A stretch of DNA of 17,679 nt from Burkholderiales bacterium (lineage in GTDB: Bacteria; Pseudomonadota; Gammaproteobacteria; Burkholderiales; Casimicrobiaceae): contig JANXNO010000089.1 of the NCBI GenBank assembly GCA_025354075.1, positions 1 through 17,679 on the forward strand, in the 5' to 3' direction. This document shows, piece after piece, positions 1-6,693 of the stretch. A program made the translations under genes and the position numbers. Below the pieces are notes generated by a model that saw only the letters and a list, made by a program, of their open reading frames with translations, was not told the origin of the DNA and did no database searches. Each line of letters opens with the position of its first letter. Position 1 is the first letter of the stretch.

Positions 1-2
1 CG

Positions 3-77
3 CTGCGAGTTCGGATCAGCGACGAACTCGGCTGGAATGTCTCCACCGTTGAACACATGCAAGTGGCCAGCGGCTAA
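3..77 (+). CDS. 3' end of an unrecognised plus-strand gene (partial)
   Basis: Frame 3 is open from the window edge to a TAA at 75-77 and gives 24 residues ending in EHMQVASG. Of the three forward frames it reads most like ordinary protein (IRVSD-like mixed polar and hydrophobic residues). Frame 1 stays open a little longer but is Asn/Pro/Cys-rich, and frame 2 stops early. If real, the gene converges on livF with 34 nt between the stop codons. No family can be assigned from so short a piece, and there is no clear terminator between the two genes. Confidence 0.35.
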   Translation: MRVRISDELGWNVSTVEHMQVASG

Positions 78-111
78 CAGCGTTCAGGACTAAGGCTTAG
101 CACGTCGCCAA

Positions 112-828
112 CTAAACTGAACAGTACCGTTCCTGAATGGCCGCATCAGCAAGCAGATTTTCGGCGCTGTCCTGATGCACCACCACGCCCTGATCCAGGA
201 TGTAGGCACGATCCGAAATGGACAGTGCGCGCTCCACGTTTTGTTCAACCAGCAACAGCGTGATACCTTGCCGTTTCATGTTGGCAAACAGGTCAAACAT
301 TTCATTCACCAGTAACGGCATGATGCCCTCGGACGGTTCGTCAAGGAGGATCATTTTGGGCTCAGCCATCATGGCGCGAGCGATAGCAAGCATTTGTTGT
401 TCGCCCCCGGAGAGGGACGATGCTTCTTGCGGCAAACGCTCCTTTAAGCGCGGGAAAATTTCGGCAATAACTTCAATTCGGCTTGCTTCTGTTTTGAGCT
501 TGGCAGATGCGATGAGTCCGAGCCGCAAGTTCTCGCGAACCGTGAGGCCGGGCACGATGCGCCGTTCCTCCGGTACATACGCGAGCCCTGCATGAAAGCG
601 CTTGTGCGGCGGCGCGTCGAGCACGTCGACTCCCTCAAATTGCACGCTGCCGCTGGACTTAGACATCAGGCCCATAATGCTGCGCAGGGTCGTGGTTTTG
701 CCAGCGCCGTTCCTGCCCATCACGGTGACGATTTCGCCCGCGTTGACGATCAGACTCACGCCCTGAATGACGTGCGACCGACCGTACCAGGCATTCAGAT
801 TTTCGACGTTGAGAAGTGGCGTTGTCAT
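112..828 (-). CDS. livF: LivF-type ABC transporter ATPase
   Basis: This is one of the two cytoplasmic ATPases that power a branched-chain amino-acid-type (HAAT family) importer. The 238-residue product has a Walker A GRNGAGKTT at 38-46, a Q-loop region YVPEERR near 84-90, the ABC signature LSGGEQQ at 139-145 and Walker B MILLDEP at 159-165. Gln196 stands at the usual switch-His position (VEQN), as is normal for LivF. The length matches the family. Its ATG overlaps the livG stop by 4 nt (ATGA, 825-828), so translation is probably coupled. It is the last gene of the livKHMGF run. The real substrate of the importer cannot be read from the ATPase. Confidence 0.95.
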   Translation of the reverse strand: MTTPLLNVENLNAWYGRSHVIQGVSLIVNAGEIVTVMGRNGAGKTTTLRSIMGLMSKSSGSVQFEGVDVLDAPPHKRFHAGLAYVPEERRIVPGLTVRENLRLGLIASAKLKTEASRIEVIAEIFPRLKERLPQEASSLSGGEQQMLAIARAMMAEPKMILLDEPSEGIMPLLVNEMFDLFANMKRQGITLLLVEQNVERALSISDRAYILDQGVVVHQDSAENLLADAAIQERYCSV

Positions 829-1577
829 TTCGATGGCCCCTGCCCGAGATAGACGCGTTTCACGTCGGCGTTGCTGCGAATTTCGTCAGGCGTTCCTTCA
901 GCGAGCAACTCACCGTGATGCAACACAATGATGCGTTCGCACAAGCCCATCACCAGCTTCATTTTGTGTTCCACCAGAATCACCGTCCGCTCATTCGCCA
1001 GCGCCCGGATAAGCTGCATCATGACCATGGTTTCTTCCGGCGACATGCCTGCCGTTGGCTCGTCGAGCAGTAGCAGCTTGGGCTCACAGGCGAGTGCCAT
1101 CGCAATCTCAAGACAACGTTGTTCGCCGTGCGCAAGGTCGCGCGCGAGACGGTCACGCCGGTCGGCGAGCCCCACGCGTTCTAGTAACGCATCGGCAAGA
1201 TCTGCCCATTCTGTGAACTTGGCGCGCGGCGTGAAAATTGCGAAACGCGAGTAGCGCATTTGCACGGCAACACGCACGTTTTCACGCGCCGTGAGCTGTG
1301 GAAAGAGATTGGTGATCTGGAACGATTTGGCAATACCACGCCGTGCAAATTCGTGCTGTGCAACGCCGGTGATGTCTTTGCCGTCAAACGCGATCTCACC
1401 CGCTGTTGGGGCAAACGCACCGGACAGCACGTTAAACAGCGTGCTCTTGCCAGCGCCGTTCGGGCCGATGATCGCAGCGAGCTTGCCTGCCGCAAAACTC
1501 ACGCTGACATTGTTGACAGCGGTGAACGCGCCGAAGCGTTGCGTAATGTTTTTTGCAGAGAGGATCGGAGTGCTCAT
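825..1577 (-). CDS. livG: LivG-type ABC transporter ATPase
   Basis: This is the second ATPase of the HAAT-type importer, 250 residues, and pairs with LivF under the LivH/LivM permeases. Walker A is GPNGAGKST at 38-46, the Q-loop Gln is residue 87, Walker B LLLLDEP lies at 168-174 and the switch His is residue 204 (LVEHKM). The signature reads LAHGEQ (148-153) instead of LSGGQ; a relaxed signature of this kind is normal in LivG proteins. The start ATG overlaps the livM stop by 4 nt (1574-1577), and the stop overlaps the livF start, giving a tightly coupled M-G-F block. Confidence 0.95.
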   Translation of the reverse strand: MSTPILSAKNITQRFGAFTAVNNVSVSFAAGKLAAIIGPNGAGKSTLFNVLSGAFAPTAGEIAFDGKDITGVAQHEFARRGIAKSFQITNLFPQLTARENVRVAVQMRYSRFAIFTPRAKFTEWADLADALLERVGLADRRDRLARDLAHGEQRCLEIAMALACEPKLLLLDEPTAGMSPEETMVMMQLIRALANERTVILVEHKMKLVMGLCERIIVLHHGELLAEGTPDEIRSNADVKRVYLGQGPSK

Positions 1578-2521
1578 GAGCGCTTCATCCTTTCAAGTAG
1601 CGATCCCCAAATACCTTTCGGGAAGAACAGCACGAAGACGATGAACACGACACCCGTCACGAGCTGCCAATGGCTGGTGAAATTGGTCGCGCCCTCTTCA
1701 ATTAGCAAGAACGCAGCGGCACCAACAAACGGTCCAAAAAAAGTGCCCATGCCACCGAGCAGACACATCATGATGGCCTGCCCGGACGTCAAATAATGCA
1801 GTGAATCAATCGGCACGATAGACAAGTGCAACGCCCGCAAACCACCCGCCAAACCGCAAATAGCCGCCGATAGAACAAACGCTAGCAATTTGCTGCGCGC
1901 CACATCAAAGCCACAGGCAGCAGCGCGCTTTTCGTTCTCGCGAATCGTCTCCATGACGGCACCAAATGGCGAGGCAAGTAATCGTGAAACGAACCATAGC
2001 GCGAGCGCAACGAAGGCCAGAATGAAGTAATACTTGGTGAGCGGATTGAGTAGATCAAAGGTCAATCCGCCCATTTGCACCGGCTCCACTTTGATGCCGC
2101 GCAAGCCGTTTTCGCCTCCCGTCCAGCGCTCGGCTTTGTAGAAGATGAAATACACGCACTGCGCCAGCGCCAGCGTCACCATCGAAAAATAAATGCCGCG
2201 CGTGCGAATGGCTAGCCAGCCCATCACGAGCCCCACCAGCGCGCTCGCAATGACGCCAATCGGCAGCGCTAACCACCACGGCAAACCGAAAGAAAGCATG
2301 CTGATACCCGTGAGATAGCCGCCGACACCGAGGAACGCAGCGTGACCAAACGAGAGCAGTCCGGTGTAGCCGAACAGCACGTTAAGGCCGACCGCGAAGA
2401 GCCCAAAGATGAGCACGTTCACCGCGAGCGCGGAGTACGGCATGATCAACGGGAACACCAGCAAAAAAGCAATCACGGCGAGAACGCGATGGCGAGTAAC
2501 GAGAGCGATGAACGGTTTCAT
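1574..2521 (-). CDS. livM: LivM-type ABC transporter permease
   Basis: An inner-membrane permease of a HAAT importer with 315 residues, mostly hydrophobic segments. The family-typical block GLNVLFGYTGLLSFGHAAF lies near residues 45-65, followed by a segment of the MVTLALAQCVYF type. A cytoplasmic stretch RENEKRAAACGFDV is the usual contact loop for the ATPases, and the C-terminal half has LLGGMGTFFGPFVGAA. The gene begins 3 nt after the livH stop and overlaps livG by 4 nt, so it belongs to the same transcript. Nothing is broken or missing. Confidence 0.94.
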   Translation of the reverse strand: MKPFIALVTRHRVLAVIAFLLVFPLIMPYSALAVNVLIFGLFAVGLNVLFGYTGLLSFGHAAFLGVGGYLTGISMLSFGLPWWLALPIGVIASALVGLVMGWLAIRTRGIYFSMVTLALAQCVYFIFYKAERWTGGENGLRGIKVEPVQMGGLTFDLLNPLTKYYFILAFVALALWFVSRLLASPFGAVMETIRENEKRAAACGFDVARSKLLAFVLSAAICGLAGGLRALHLSIVPIDSLHYLTSGQAIMMCLLGGMGTFFGPFVGAAAFLLIEEGATNFTSHWQLVTGVVFIVFVLFFPKGIWGSLLERMKRS

Positions 2522-2524
2522 GAT

Positions 2525-3400
2525 CTAGCTCATCAAACCGGCACGACCGAACAAGCCCTGTGGCCGCACAAGGAGCACCAGCGCCATCAGAGCGAAGATC
2601 GACATCTCGGCGTAGTCCGGCGCATAGAGCGAGGTGAGGCTGTACACCACACCCACCAGCAGTCCCGCGACCACGGCACCCACCAGCGAGCCCATGCCAC
2701 CGATCACGGTGACCACAAACGATTCTGCGAGCACCGGGATGCCCATTTCGGGATTCACCGCGCGAATGGGGGCGGCGAGAATGCCCGACAAACCAGCAAT
2801 GCCAGTGCCGATAGCAAACACTATCAACCACACTTTGGAGATGTCGACGCCAAGAATGCGCACGATCTCCGGGTCACGCGCGCCAGCGCGGATGATGAGG
2901 CCGAAGCGGGTCTTTTCGATCACCAGCCACAGCGCCACGACGATCAACGCCGTTGCGACAATCAGGAACAAACGATAAAGCGGAAATTGCCCAACACCAA
3001 TGTTCACCGCACCGCGCAGCGACGCCGGAGTGCCCATCTGCAAGCCGTCGATGCCGAAAACAATACGCACACATTCGACCAGCACGTACGACAGACCAAA
3101 CGTCAGCAGCAACGGATAGTCAATGCCGCGACCATACAGCGGGCGCACCAGAAAGCGCTCGGTGAGCAACCCCATGACACCGACTGCAATTGGCACGATC
3201 ACCACCGACAACCAGAACTGGCCCGTGAGTCCGTAAAGGTATGCACCGATCGATGCACCGACCATGAAGTACGCGCCGTGCGCGAAATTCACAACGGTGA
3301 GCATGCCGAAAATCAGCGACAGGCCGAGGGCGAGCAGCACGAAGACCGAGCCGAGTGCGAGGCCAGTGACTAGTTGTAGGAGGAAGAGGTTTATGTCCAT
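2525..3400 (-). CDS. livH: LivH-type ABC transporter permease
   Basis: The second permease of the importer, 291 residues and hydrophobic throughout. It has family landmarks: LSLIFGMLTVVNFAHGAYFM near residues 27-46, the RGIDYPLLLTFGLSYVL segment, and FVVTVIGGMGSLVGAVVAGL near the C-terminus. It is predicted to form the channel together with LivM. The start at 3400 gives the usual short N-terminus (MDINLFLLQL). No strong Shine-Dalgarno sequence precedes it. It is separated from livK by 107 nt that carry two hairpins, so it may be expressed at a lower level than livK. Confidence 0.94.
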   Translation of the reverse strand: MDINLFLLQLVTGLALGSVFVLLALGLSLIFGMLTVVNFAHGAYFMVGASIGAYLYGLTGQFWLSVVIVPIAVGVMGLLTERFLVRPLYGRGIDYPLLLTFGLSYVLVECVRIVFGIDGLQMGTPASLRGAVNIGVGQFPLYRLFLIVATALIVVALWLVIEKTRFGLIIRAGARDPEIVRILGVDISKVWLIVFAIGTGIAGLSGILAAPIRAVNPEMGIPVLAESFVVTVIGGMGSLVGAVVAGLLVGVVYSLTSLYAPDYAEMSIFALMALVLLVRPQGLFGRAGLMS

Positions 3401-3414
3401 TGACGAGCGTGATG

Positions 3415-3451
3415 CCCGCGCGCGCTGCCATGAGTGGCGCTGCGCGCAGGG
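3415..3451. repeat. GC-rich hairpin between livK and livH
   Basis: The arms CCC 3415-3417, GCGCGC 3420-3425 and GCCA 3427-3430 pair in order with GGG 3449-3451, GCGCGC 3442-3447 and TGGC 3435-3438. The loop is TGAG (3431-3434), with small bulges between blocks. About 13 base pairs can form. There is no T-run on either side, so it does not look like a classic terminator. It could attenuate transcription or stop 3' decay of the livK message. Confidence 0.6.
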
Positions 3452-3460
3452 TTACGTACT

Positions 3461-3485
3461 GGATTCCCGCTTCGCGAGAATGACG
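3461..3485. repeat. REP-like palindromic element
   Basis: The sequence GGATTCCCGC-TTC-GCGAGAATGACG forms an imperfect palindrome: ATTCCCGC (3463-3470) pairs with GCGAGAAT (3474-3481) with one mismatched position. The motif closely resembles the dispersed ATTCCCGC...GCGGGAAT repeats known in many proteobacteria (dRS3-like in Neisseria, and similar ones in betaproteobacteria). It lies downstream of livK and upstream of livH, a common place for such elements. No second copy is present in this window. Confidence 0.55.
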
Positions 3486-3507
3486 ACAGTTGAGAGTTGC
3501 AAATCCT

Positions 3508-4752
3508 CTACGCCTTATGTCCCAACTCCGCGCAAGAGCGAAGTCGCGCCTCGCCTGCTGCTTCGACCGACACGATATTGAACACGTCGTTCTTGTCCTT
3601 CATGTCCTTCGATTTCGATTCGACGATCAGTACCGACTGCACCGATTGATGGTCACATTCGCGGTAATACTGGGCGCCTTTGTAGAAGTCGTATTTGAGC
3701 TTACGCATCGCGTCAATCACTTTGTCGGTGTCGACCGAGCCTGCGTTTTTGACCGCCGTAAGCACGCTCTTGACGCCTGCATAGCCGAGCGCGCCATAGT
3801 CGGACGGCACGGCACCTGCGTACGCCTTGCGATAGCGATCATTCAGTACCTTGGCGCTCGGCACGGTGTCTTCAAGCCGCCAGTAGTACGACGTGCCGCC
3901 GACAACGCCGTCGAACGCCTCTGCGCCACCCGCAACGCGCGAGGTGTAAAGCAATACTGGCGCGACCAGCTTGGTGGTCGATTTGAGGCCGAAATCAGTG
4001 GCTTGCTTGACGGAGTTAAGCAGGTCGCGACCGAAGTTACACAGGCACAACACATCTGGCTTGAGCGCCTGAATGCGCGGCAGGAATGACGAATAATCCG
4101 CCGCGCCAATCGGGTGACGAATGTCGGCGAGCACTTCAATGCCCATCGGCTTGCCTGCCGTCTGGAAGCCGCGCACCATCTCGTGTCCGTATGCGTAATC
4201 GGCGGTTAGGAACACGACCTTTTTGCCGTATTTCGCAAACGCATAGCGACCCACTGCGCCTGCCGTCATGTGCGGATTCAGCGCTTCGTGAAATGTGTAT
4301 TTGCTGAAGTCTTTCACCTCGTTGATCGCGTCAGACTGGCTGATCGAGTTGAAGATAATTTTGCGGTCTTTGGTGACGTTGTTGATCGACAATTGCACGG
4401 CGGCTGAGAGCGATCCAACGATGAAATTGACCTTGTCTTTTTCGATCAATTCCAGCGTCCGCGTTGCGGCCTCACCGGGATTGAGCTTATCGTCGCGCAC
4501 CACCAGCTCCGCCATGCGACCATTGAAACCACCAGCGTCGTTGAATTCCTTGATTGCCAGCTCTGCTGCGCGCACTTGATCCTGCGCCTCAACGCCGAAT
4601 GCTCCAGTCAGCGGCACCGGAAATCCTATTTTTATGGTCGGGGTCTGCGCGCTCAAAAAATTGATGGCGAAGGGTGAAACCGTAGTCGCGCCAGCGGCTG
4701 CGCTTGCGAGCAAAATTTTGCGGCGGTTAGCGTTGAGAATGACGTCAGACAT
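3508..4752 (-). CDS. livK: LivK-type periplasmic substrate-binding protein
   Basis: A 414-residue type I periplasmic binding protein that delivers substrate to LivHM. The start at 4752 is chosen because GGAG lies 5 nt upstream and the product then begins with a clean signal peptide. Upstream in-frame starts would run into Arg/Ser-rich non-protein sequence. The N-terminus has a twin Arg (NRRKILLASAAAG, about 9-21) and a cleavage-like FLSAQ near residue 34, so Tat export is possible. The mature part has the typical IKIGFPVPLTGAFG opening, VVRDDKLNPGEAATRTLELI and a hinge-region VVFLTADYAYGHE block. This family carries leucine-type amino acids but also amides, urea and aromatic acids. The neighbouring FAD monooxygenase favours an aromatic ligand, but this is inference. 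Confidence 0.9.
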   Translation of the reverse strand: MSDVILNANRRKILLASAAAGATTVSPFAINFLSAQTPTIKIGFPVPLTGAFGVEAQDQVRAAELAIKEFNDAGGFNGRMAELVVRDDKLNPGEAATRTLELIEKDKVNFIVGSLSAAVQLSINNVTKDRKIIFNSISQSDAINEVKDFSKYTFHEALNPHMTAGAVGRYAFAKYGKKVVFLTADYAYGHEMVRGFQTAGKPMGIEVLADIRHPIGAADYSSFLPRIQALKPDVLCLCNFGRDLLNSVKQATDFGLKSTTKLVAPVLLYTSRVAGGAEAFDGVVGGTSYYWRLEDTVPSAKVLNDRYRKAYAGAVPSDYGALGYAGVKSVLTAVKNAGSVDTDKVIDAMRKLKYDFYKGAQYYRECDHQSVQSVLIVESKSKDMKDKNDVFNIVSVEAAGEARLRSCAELGHKA

Positions 4753-4757
4753 GAATA

Positions 4758-4761
4758 CTCC
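4758..4761 (-). promoter_or_regulatory. Ribosome binding site deciding the livK start
   Basis: GGAG on the minus strand lies 5 nt before the ATG at 4752. It supports this start over the in-frame codon at 5007, which would overlap the upstream monooxygenase gene. Confidence 0.7.
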
Positions 4762-4786
4762 AGGGGGGTCATCAAGACAAAATCTG

Positions 4787-4809
4787 GGTTGCGCGATAAG
4801 CGCACAACC
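4787..4809. repeat. Small inverted repeat upstream of livK
   Basis: GGTT 4787-4790 and GCGC 4791-4794 pair with AACC 4806-4809 and GCGC 4800-4803. The loop is 5 nt and there is a 2-nt bulge (AC, 4804-4805). It sits in the 109-nt gap between the monooxygenase stop and the livK start. There is no T-run, so it could be an operator, a leader hairpin or chance. A livK promoter may lie in this gap, but I see no strong sigma-70 boxes. Confidence 0.35.
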
Positions 4810-4861
4810 GAACCGGGTTCGATAGTAGCGTCTCACGAGGGTGGACACGCTAGGGATTTCA

Positions 4862-6064
4862 TTACGGCGGCACCGCCGTCTGCGTGAGCACTTGCTGCGG
4901 CGTGCGGAAGGTATCGGCGTGCTCTTGCTCCAACACTGATGCGACTTGCGCCTGCATGTAAGCCCCCAGCTGCCGGCCACGATCAACAACGGCGCGACCG
5001 GCCTCAACGCGGATTCGTTGGTAGTCCGCCAATCCTGCTGTGACGTCGTCAGGCGTTCCGCGTAGCGCCTCTGTTAACGCCATCGCGTCGCACGCGGCTT
5101 TGGTCACGCCCATGCCCACATGGGGTCGCGCGACGAATGCCGCGTCGCCCAGGAGCACCGTTCGGCCGAACACCAAGCGCTCGGAAATCAGGTCACTAAT
5201 CGGTTGAAAAAACGGCTGGTCAGTTCGGGCGACAACCTCCGCAAATGCGGGAGATAACAGCCGCTCCGCTGCGTCACGCATCGCATTAGTTAGCGCCAGG
5301 CGTGTCAAGGGGGGAGCAATGCCGTCTGCGTGCACGCGTCCGTCAGCGTCGGTGAGCATCGCGCGCAACGCACGCTCATCAGCCGGTCGATACCAGACGA
5401 AGTTGTACGCCCGGTGACCGCCAACGCGCACCGGGTAGCCGAGAATCTGCTCGCCTTCAGGCAGGCAAAAGCCGAACGTGTTGCCGAGCGCGGTCCATGT
5501 CTCAGGCGTAAGACTCGCCTCGTCCACCAGCCCGCGCCAGGCAACGTATCCCGCATAGACCGGGCGCGCAGCGGGTGCCAGTTGCGCGCGAATCGTCGAG
5601 CGCAGTCCATCTGCCGCGACGATCAAATCAGCATTTTGTGCACTGCCATCGGCGAAGTACGCAGTGGCATTTGCGACGCCAGTATCAACGCGCACGCAGT
5701 TCGCCGCATGCCTATAACAGCGCTGTGGCAACACTGCACGCAACACTTCATACAATCGCGGCCACGATGCGAGCACCTGCGGATACTCATGCCGTGCGAT
5801 GGTCGAACCATCGCTTGCAAACACCCGTCGATCAGCAACAAATACGCCGAGATCGCTGGCGGAATACGGCTCGCGCGGATCAACGTTGACACCCGCTGCA
5901 GCGAGCGCGGTGAACAAAGCTGGATGGCTGACCAACCCGGCACCGCGCCCCGAGAGCGCCTCGCCCGCGCGTTCATACACCAGCACATCCCAGCCCGCGC
6001 GATGCAGCAAATTCGCAGCGAATAAACCGCCGAGCGACCCGCCAACTACCAGGGCCTTTGCCAT
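4862..6064 (-). CDS. FAD-dependent monooxygenase, 2,6-dihydroxypyridine hydroxylase-like
   Basis: A 400-residue flavoprotein of the aromatic hydroxylase (p-hydroxybenzoate hydroxylase-fold) group. The N-terminal Rossmann motif VVGGSLGG (6-13) is followed by Glu31 for the ribose (VYER). The DG motif is LIVAADGLRS (D152-G153) and the GD motif is VLLGDAAFVARPH (G306-D307). The blocks YAGYVAWRGLVD (170-181), NFVWYRP and ARPHVGMGVTKAACDA recall the DhpH group, which hydroxylates dihydroxypyridine in nicotine breakdown. The actual substrate is unknown; NAD(P)H and O2 use is expected. It starts 13 nt after a VOC gene and precedes livK on the same strand, suggesting a linked uptake and oxidation route. 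No Shine-Dalgarno sequence is seen. Confidence 0.85.
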   Translation of the reverse strand: MAKALVVGGSLGGLFAANLLHRAGWDVLVYERAGEALSGRGAGLVSHPALFTALAAAGVNVDPREPYSASDLGVFVADRRVFASDGSTIARHEYPQVLASWPRLYEVLRAVLPQRCYRHAANCVRVDTGVANATAYFADGSAQNADLIVAADGLRSTIRAQLAPAARPVYAGYVAWRGLVDEASLTPETWTALGNTFGFCLPEGEQILGYPVRVGGHRAYNFVWYRPADERALRAMLTDADGRVHADGIAPPLTRLALTNAMRDAAERLLSPAFAEVVARTDQPFFQPISDLISERLVFGRTVLLGDAAFVARPHVGMGVTKAACDAMALTEALRGTPDDVTAGLADYQRIRVEAGRAVVDRGRQLGAYMQAQVASVLEQEHADTFRTPQQVLTQTAVPP

Positions 6065-6077
6065 AGGAAGGATGAGG

Positions 6078-6521
6078 CTAGACCGGTGCCTCGCTCGCTG
6101 GATAGTTCAGTTCGATAGTCACGCCGCTCGGGTCTTCCATGAACACTTGGTGCAGGCCGAGCGCCGGGATCGTACGCTCACGAATGGCAATGTTGTGCTC
6201 GCCGCAGCGCGCGACCATATCTTCGCGACCGGTCGCTAAAAACGCAATATGATCCACAGTGCCGGTGCCGTCTTTGAGCTTTTCTACGTCTACATCGCCG
6301 AGATAATCAACCAGTCCCTGCACATCGTTCAGATCAACTCCGATGATATGTACGACGCCATTGCCGCCCGGTTGCGGCGCACCGTTGTACAGCCAGATTC
6401 CGGGGAATTTGAACGGGGGACGCGGCCCCACCTCAAAGCCCATCACCTGCGTATAAAAGCGCTCGGATGAGGCGAGATCAAGGGTGCGGATGGAGTAGTG
6501 ATCAAGGCGGCCAATGGACAT
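6078..6521 (-). CDS. VOC/glyoxalase-fold metalloprotein
   Basis: A 147-residue protein with two beta-alpha-beta-beta-beta modules of the vicinal oxygen chelate fold. Module one opens with RLDHYSIRTLDLASSERFY and module two with GTVDHIAFLA. Candidate metal ligands are His8, His58 (VVHIIG), His91 (VDHIAF) and Glu137 (VTIELNY), the usual pattern. The family includes glyoxalase I, extradiol dioxygenases and fosfomycin-resistance proteins, so the reaction is open. It is the first gene before the FAD monooxygenase with a 13-nt gap, so a role on the same ring compound or its product is plausible. The start at 6521 gives the usual short lead-in. Upstream lies a 172-nt divergent gap, with no confident promoter seen. 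Confidence 0.85.
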   Translation of the reverse strand: MSIGRLDHYSIRTLDLASSERFYTQVMGFEVGPRPPFKFPGIWLYNGAPQPGGNGVVHIIGVDLNDVQGLVDYLGDVDVEKLKDGTGTVDHIAFLATGREDMVARCGEHNIAIRERTIPALGLHQVFMEDPSGVTIELNYPASEAPV

Positions 6522-6693
6522 AAATTAAGCAATCCGTTAAGGGCGGCGAGGAATATCGCGGAATCGCGCTGCGGGTCGTATCAAACCGTGCGAAGGCGTA
6601 CAAAGTAATGTTAACGCAGCGCTGTGCGCATCGCGTGCCCGGCATCTCAATTGTCATTATCCGTAACGTGCAGTGGCCATTTGCGACAAAATC

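Noticed and set aside
90..100. CTAAG-G-CTTAG palindrome between the first partial gene and livF as a terminator
   Set aside because: The single-base centre cannot form a hairpin loop and there is no T-run.
825..1577. LivG signature LAHGEQ instead of LSGGQ as a possible defect
   Set aside because: Relaxed signatures are normal in LivG proteins, and Walker A, Walker B and the switch His are intact.
2342..3373. 343-residue plus-strand open frame opposite livM and livH
   Set aside because: It is very rich in His, Gln, Asp and Arg with no domain, and lies fully antisense to two clear permease genes; it is a codon-use shadow.
4753..5007. 85-residue upstream extension of the livK frame
   Set aside because: It is Arg/Ser/Cys-rich, overlaps the monooxygenase gene and would bury the signal peptide; GGAG supports the start at 4752.
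5330..6025. 231-residue plus-strand open frame opposite the FAD monooxygenase
   Set aside because: No domain or plausible start signal, and the opposite strand encodes a protein with all expected flavoprotein motifs.
6522..6693. Promoters in the divergent gap between the VOC and lipoprotein genes
   Set aside because: Promoters must be nearby, but no pair of -35 and -10 boxes with proper spacing was convincing on either strand.
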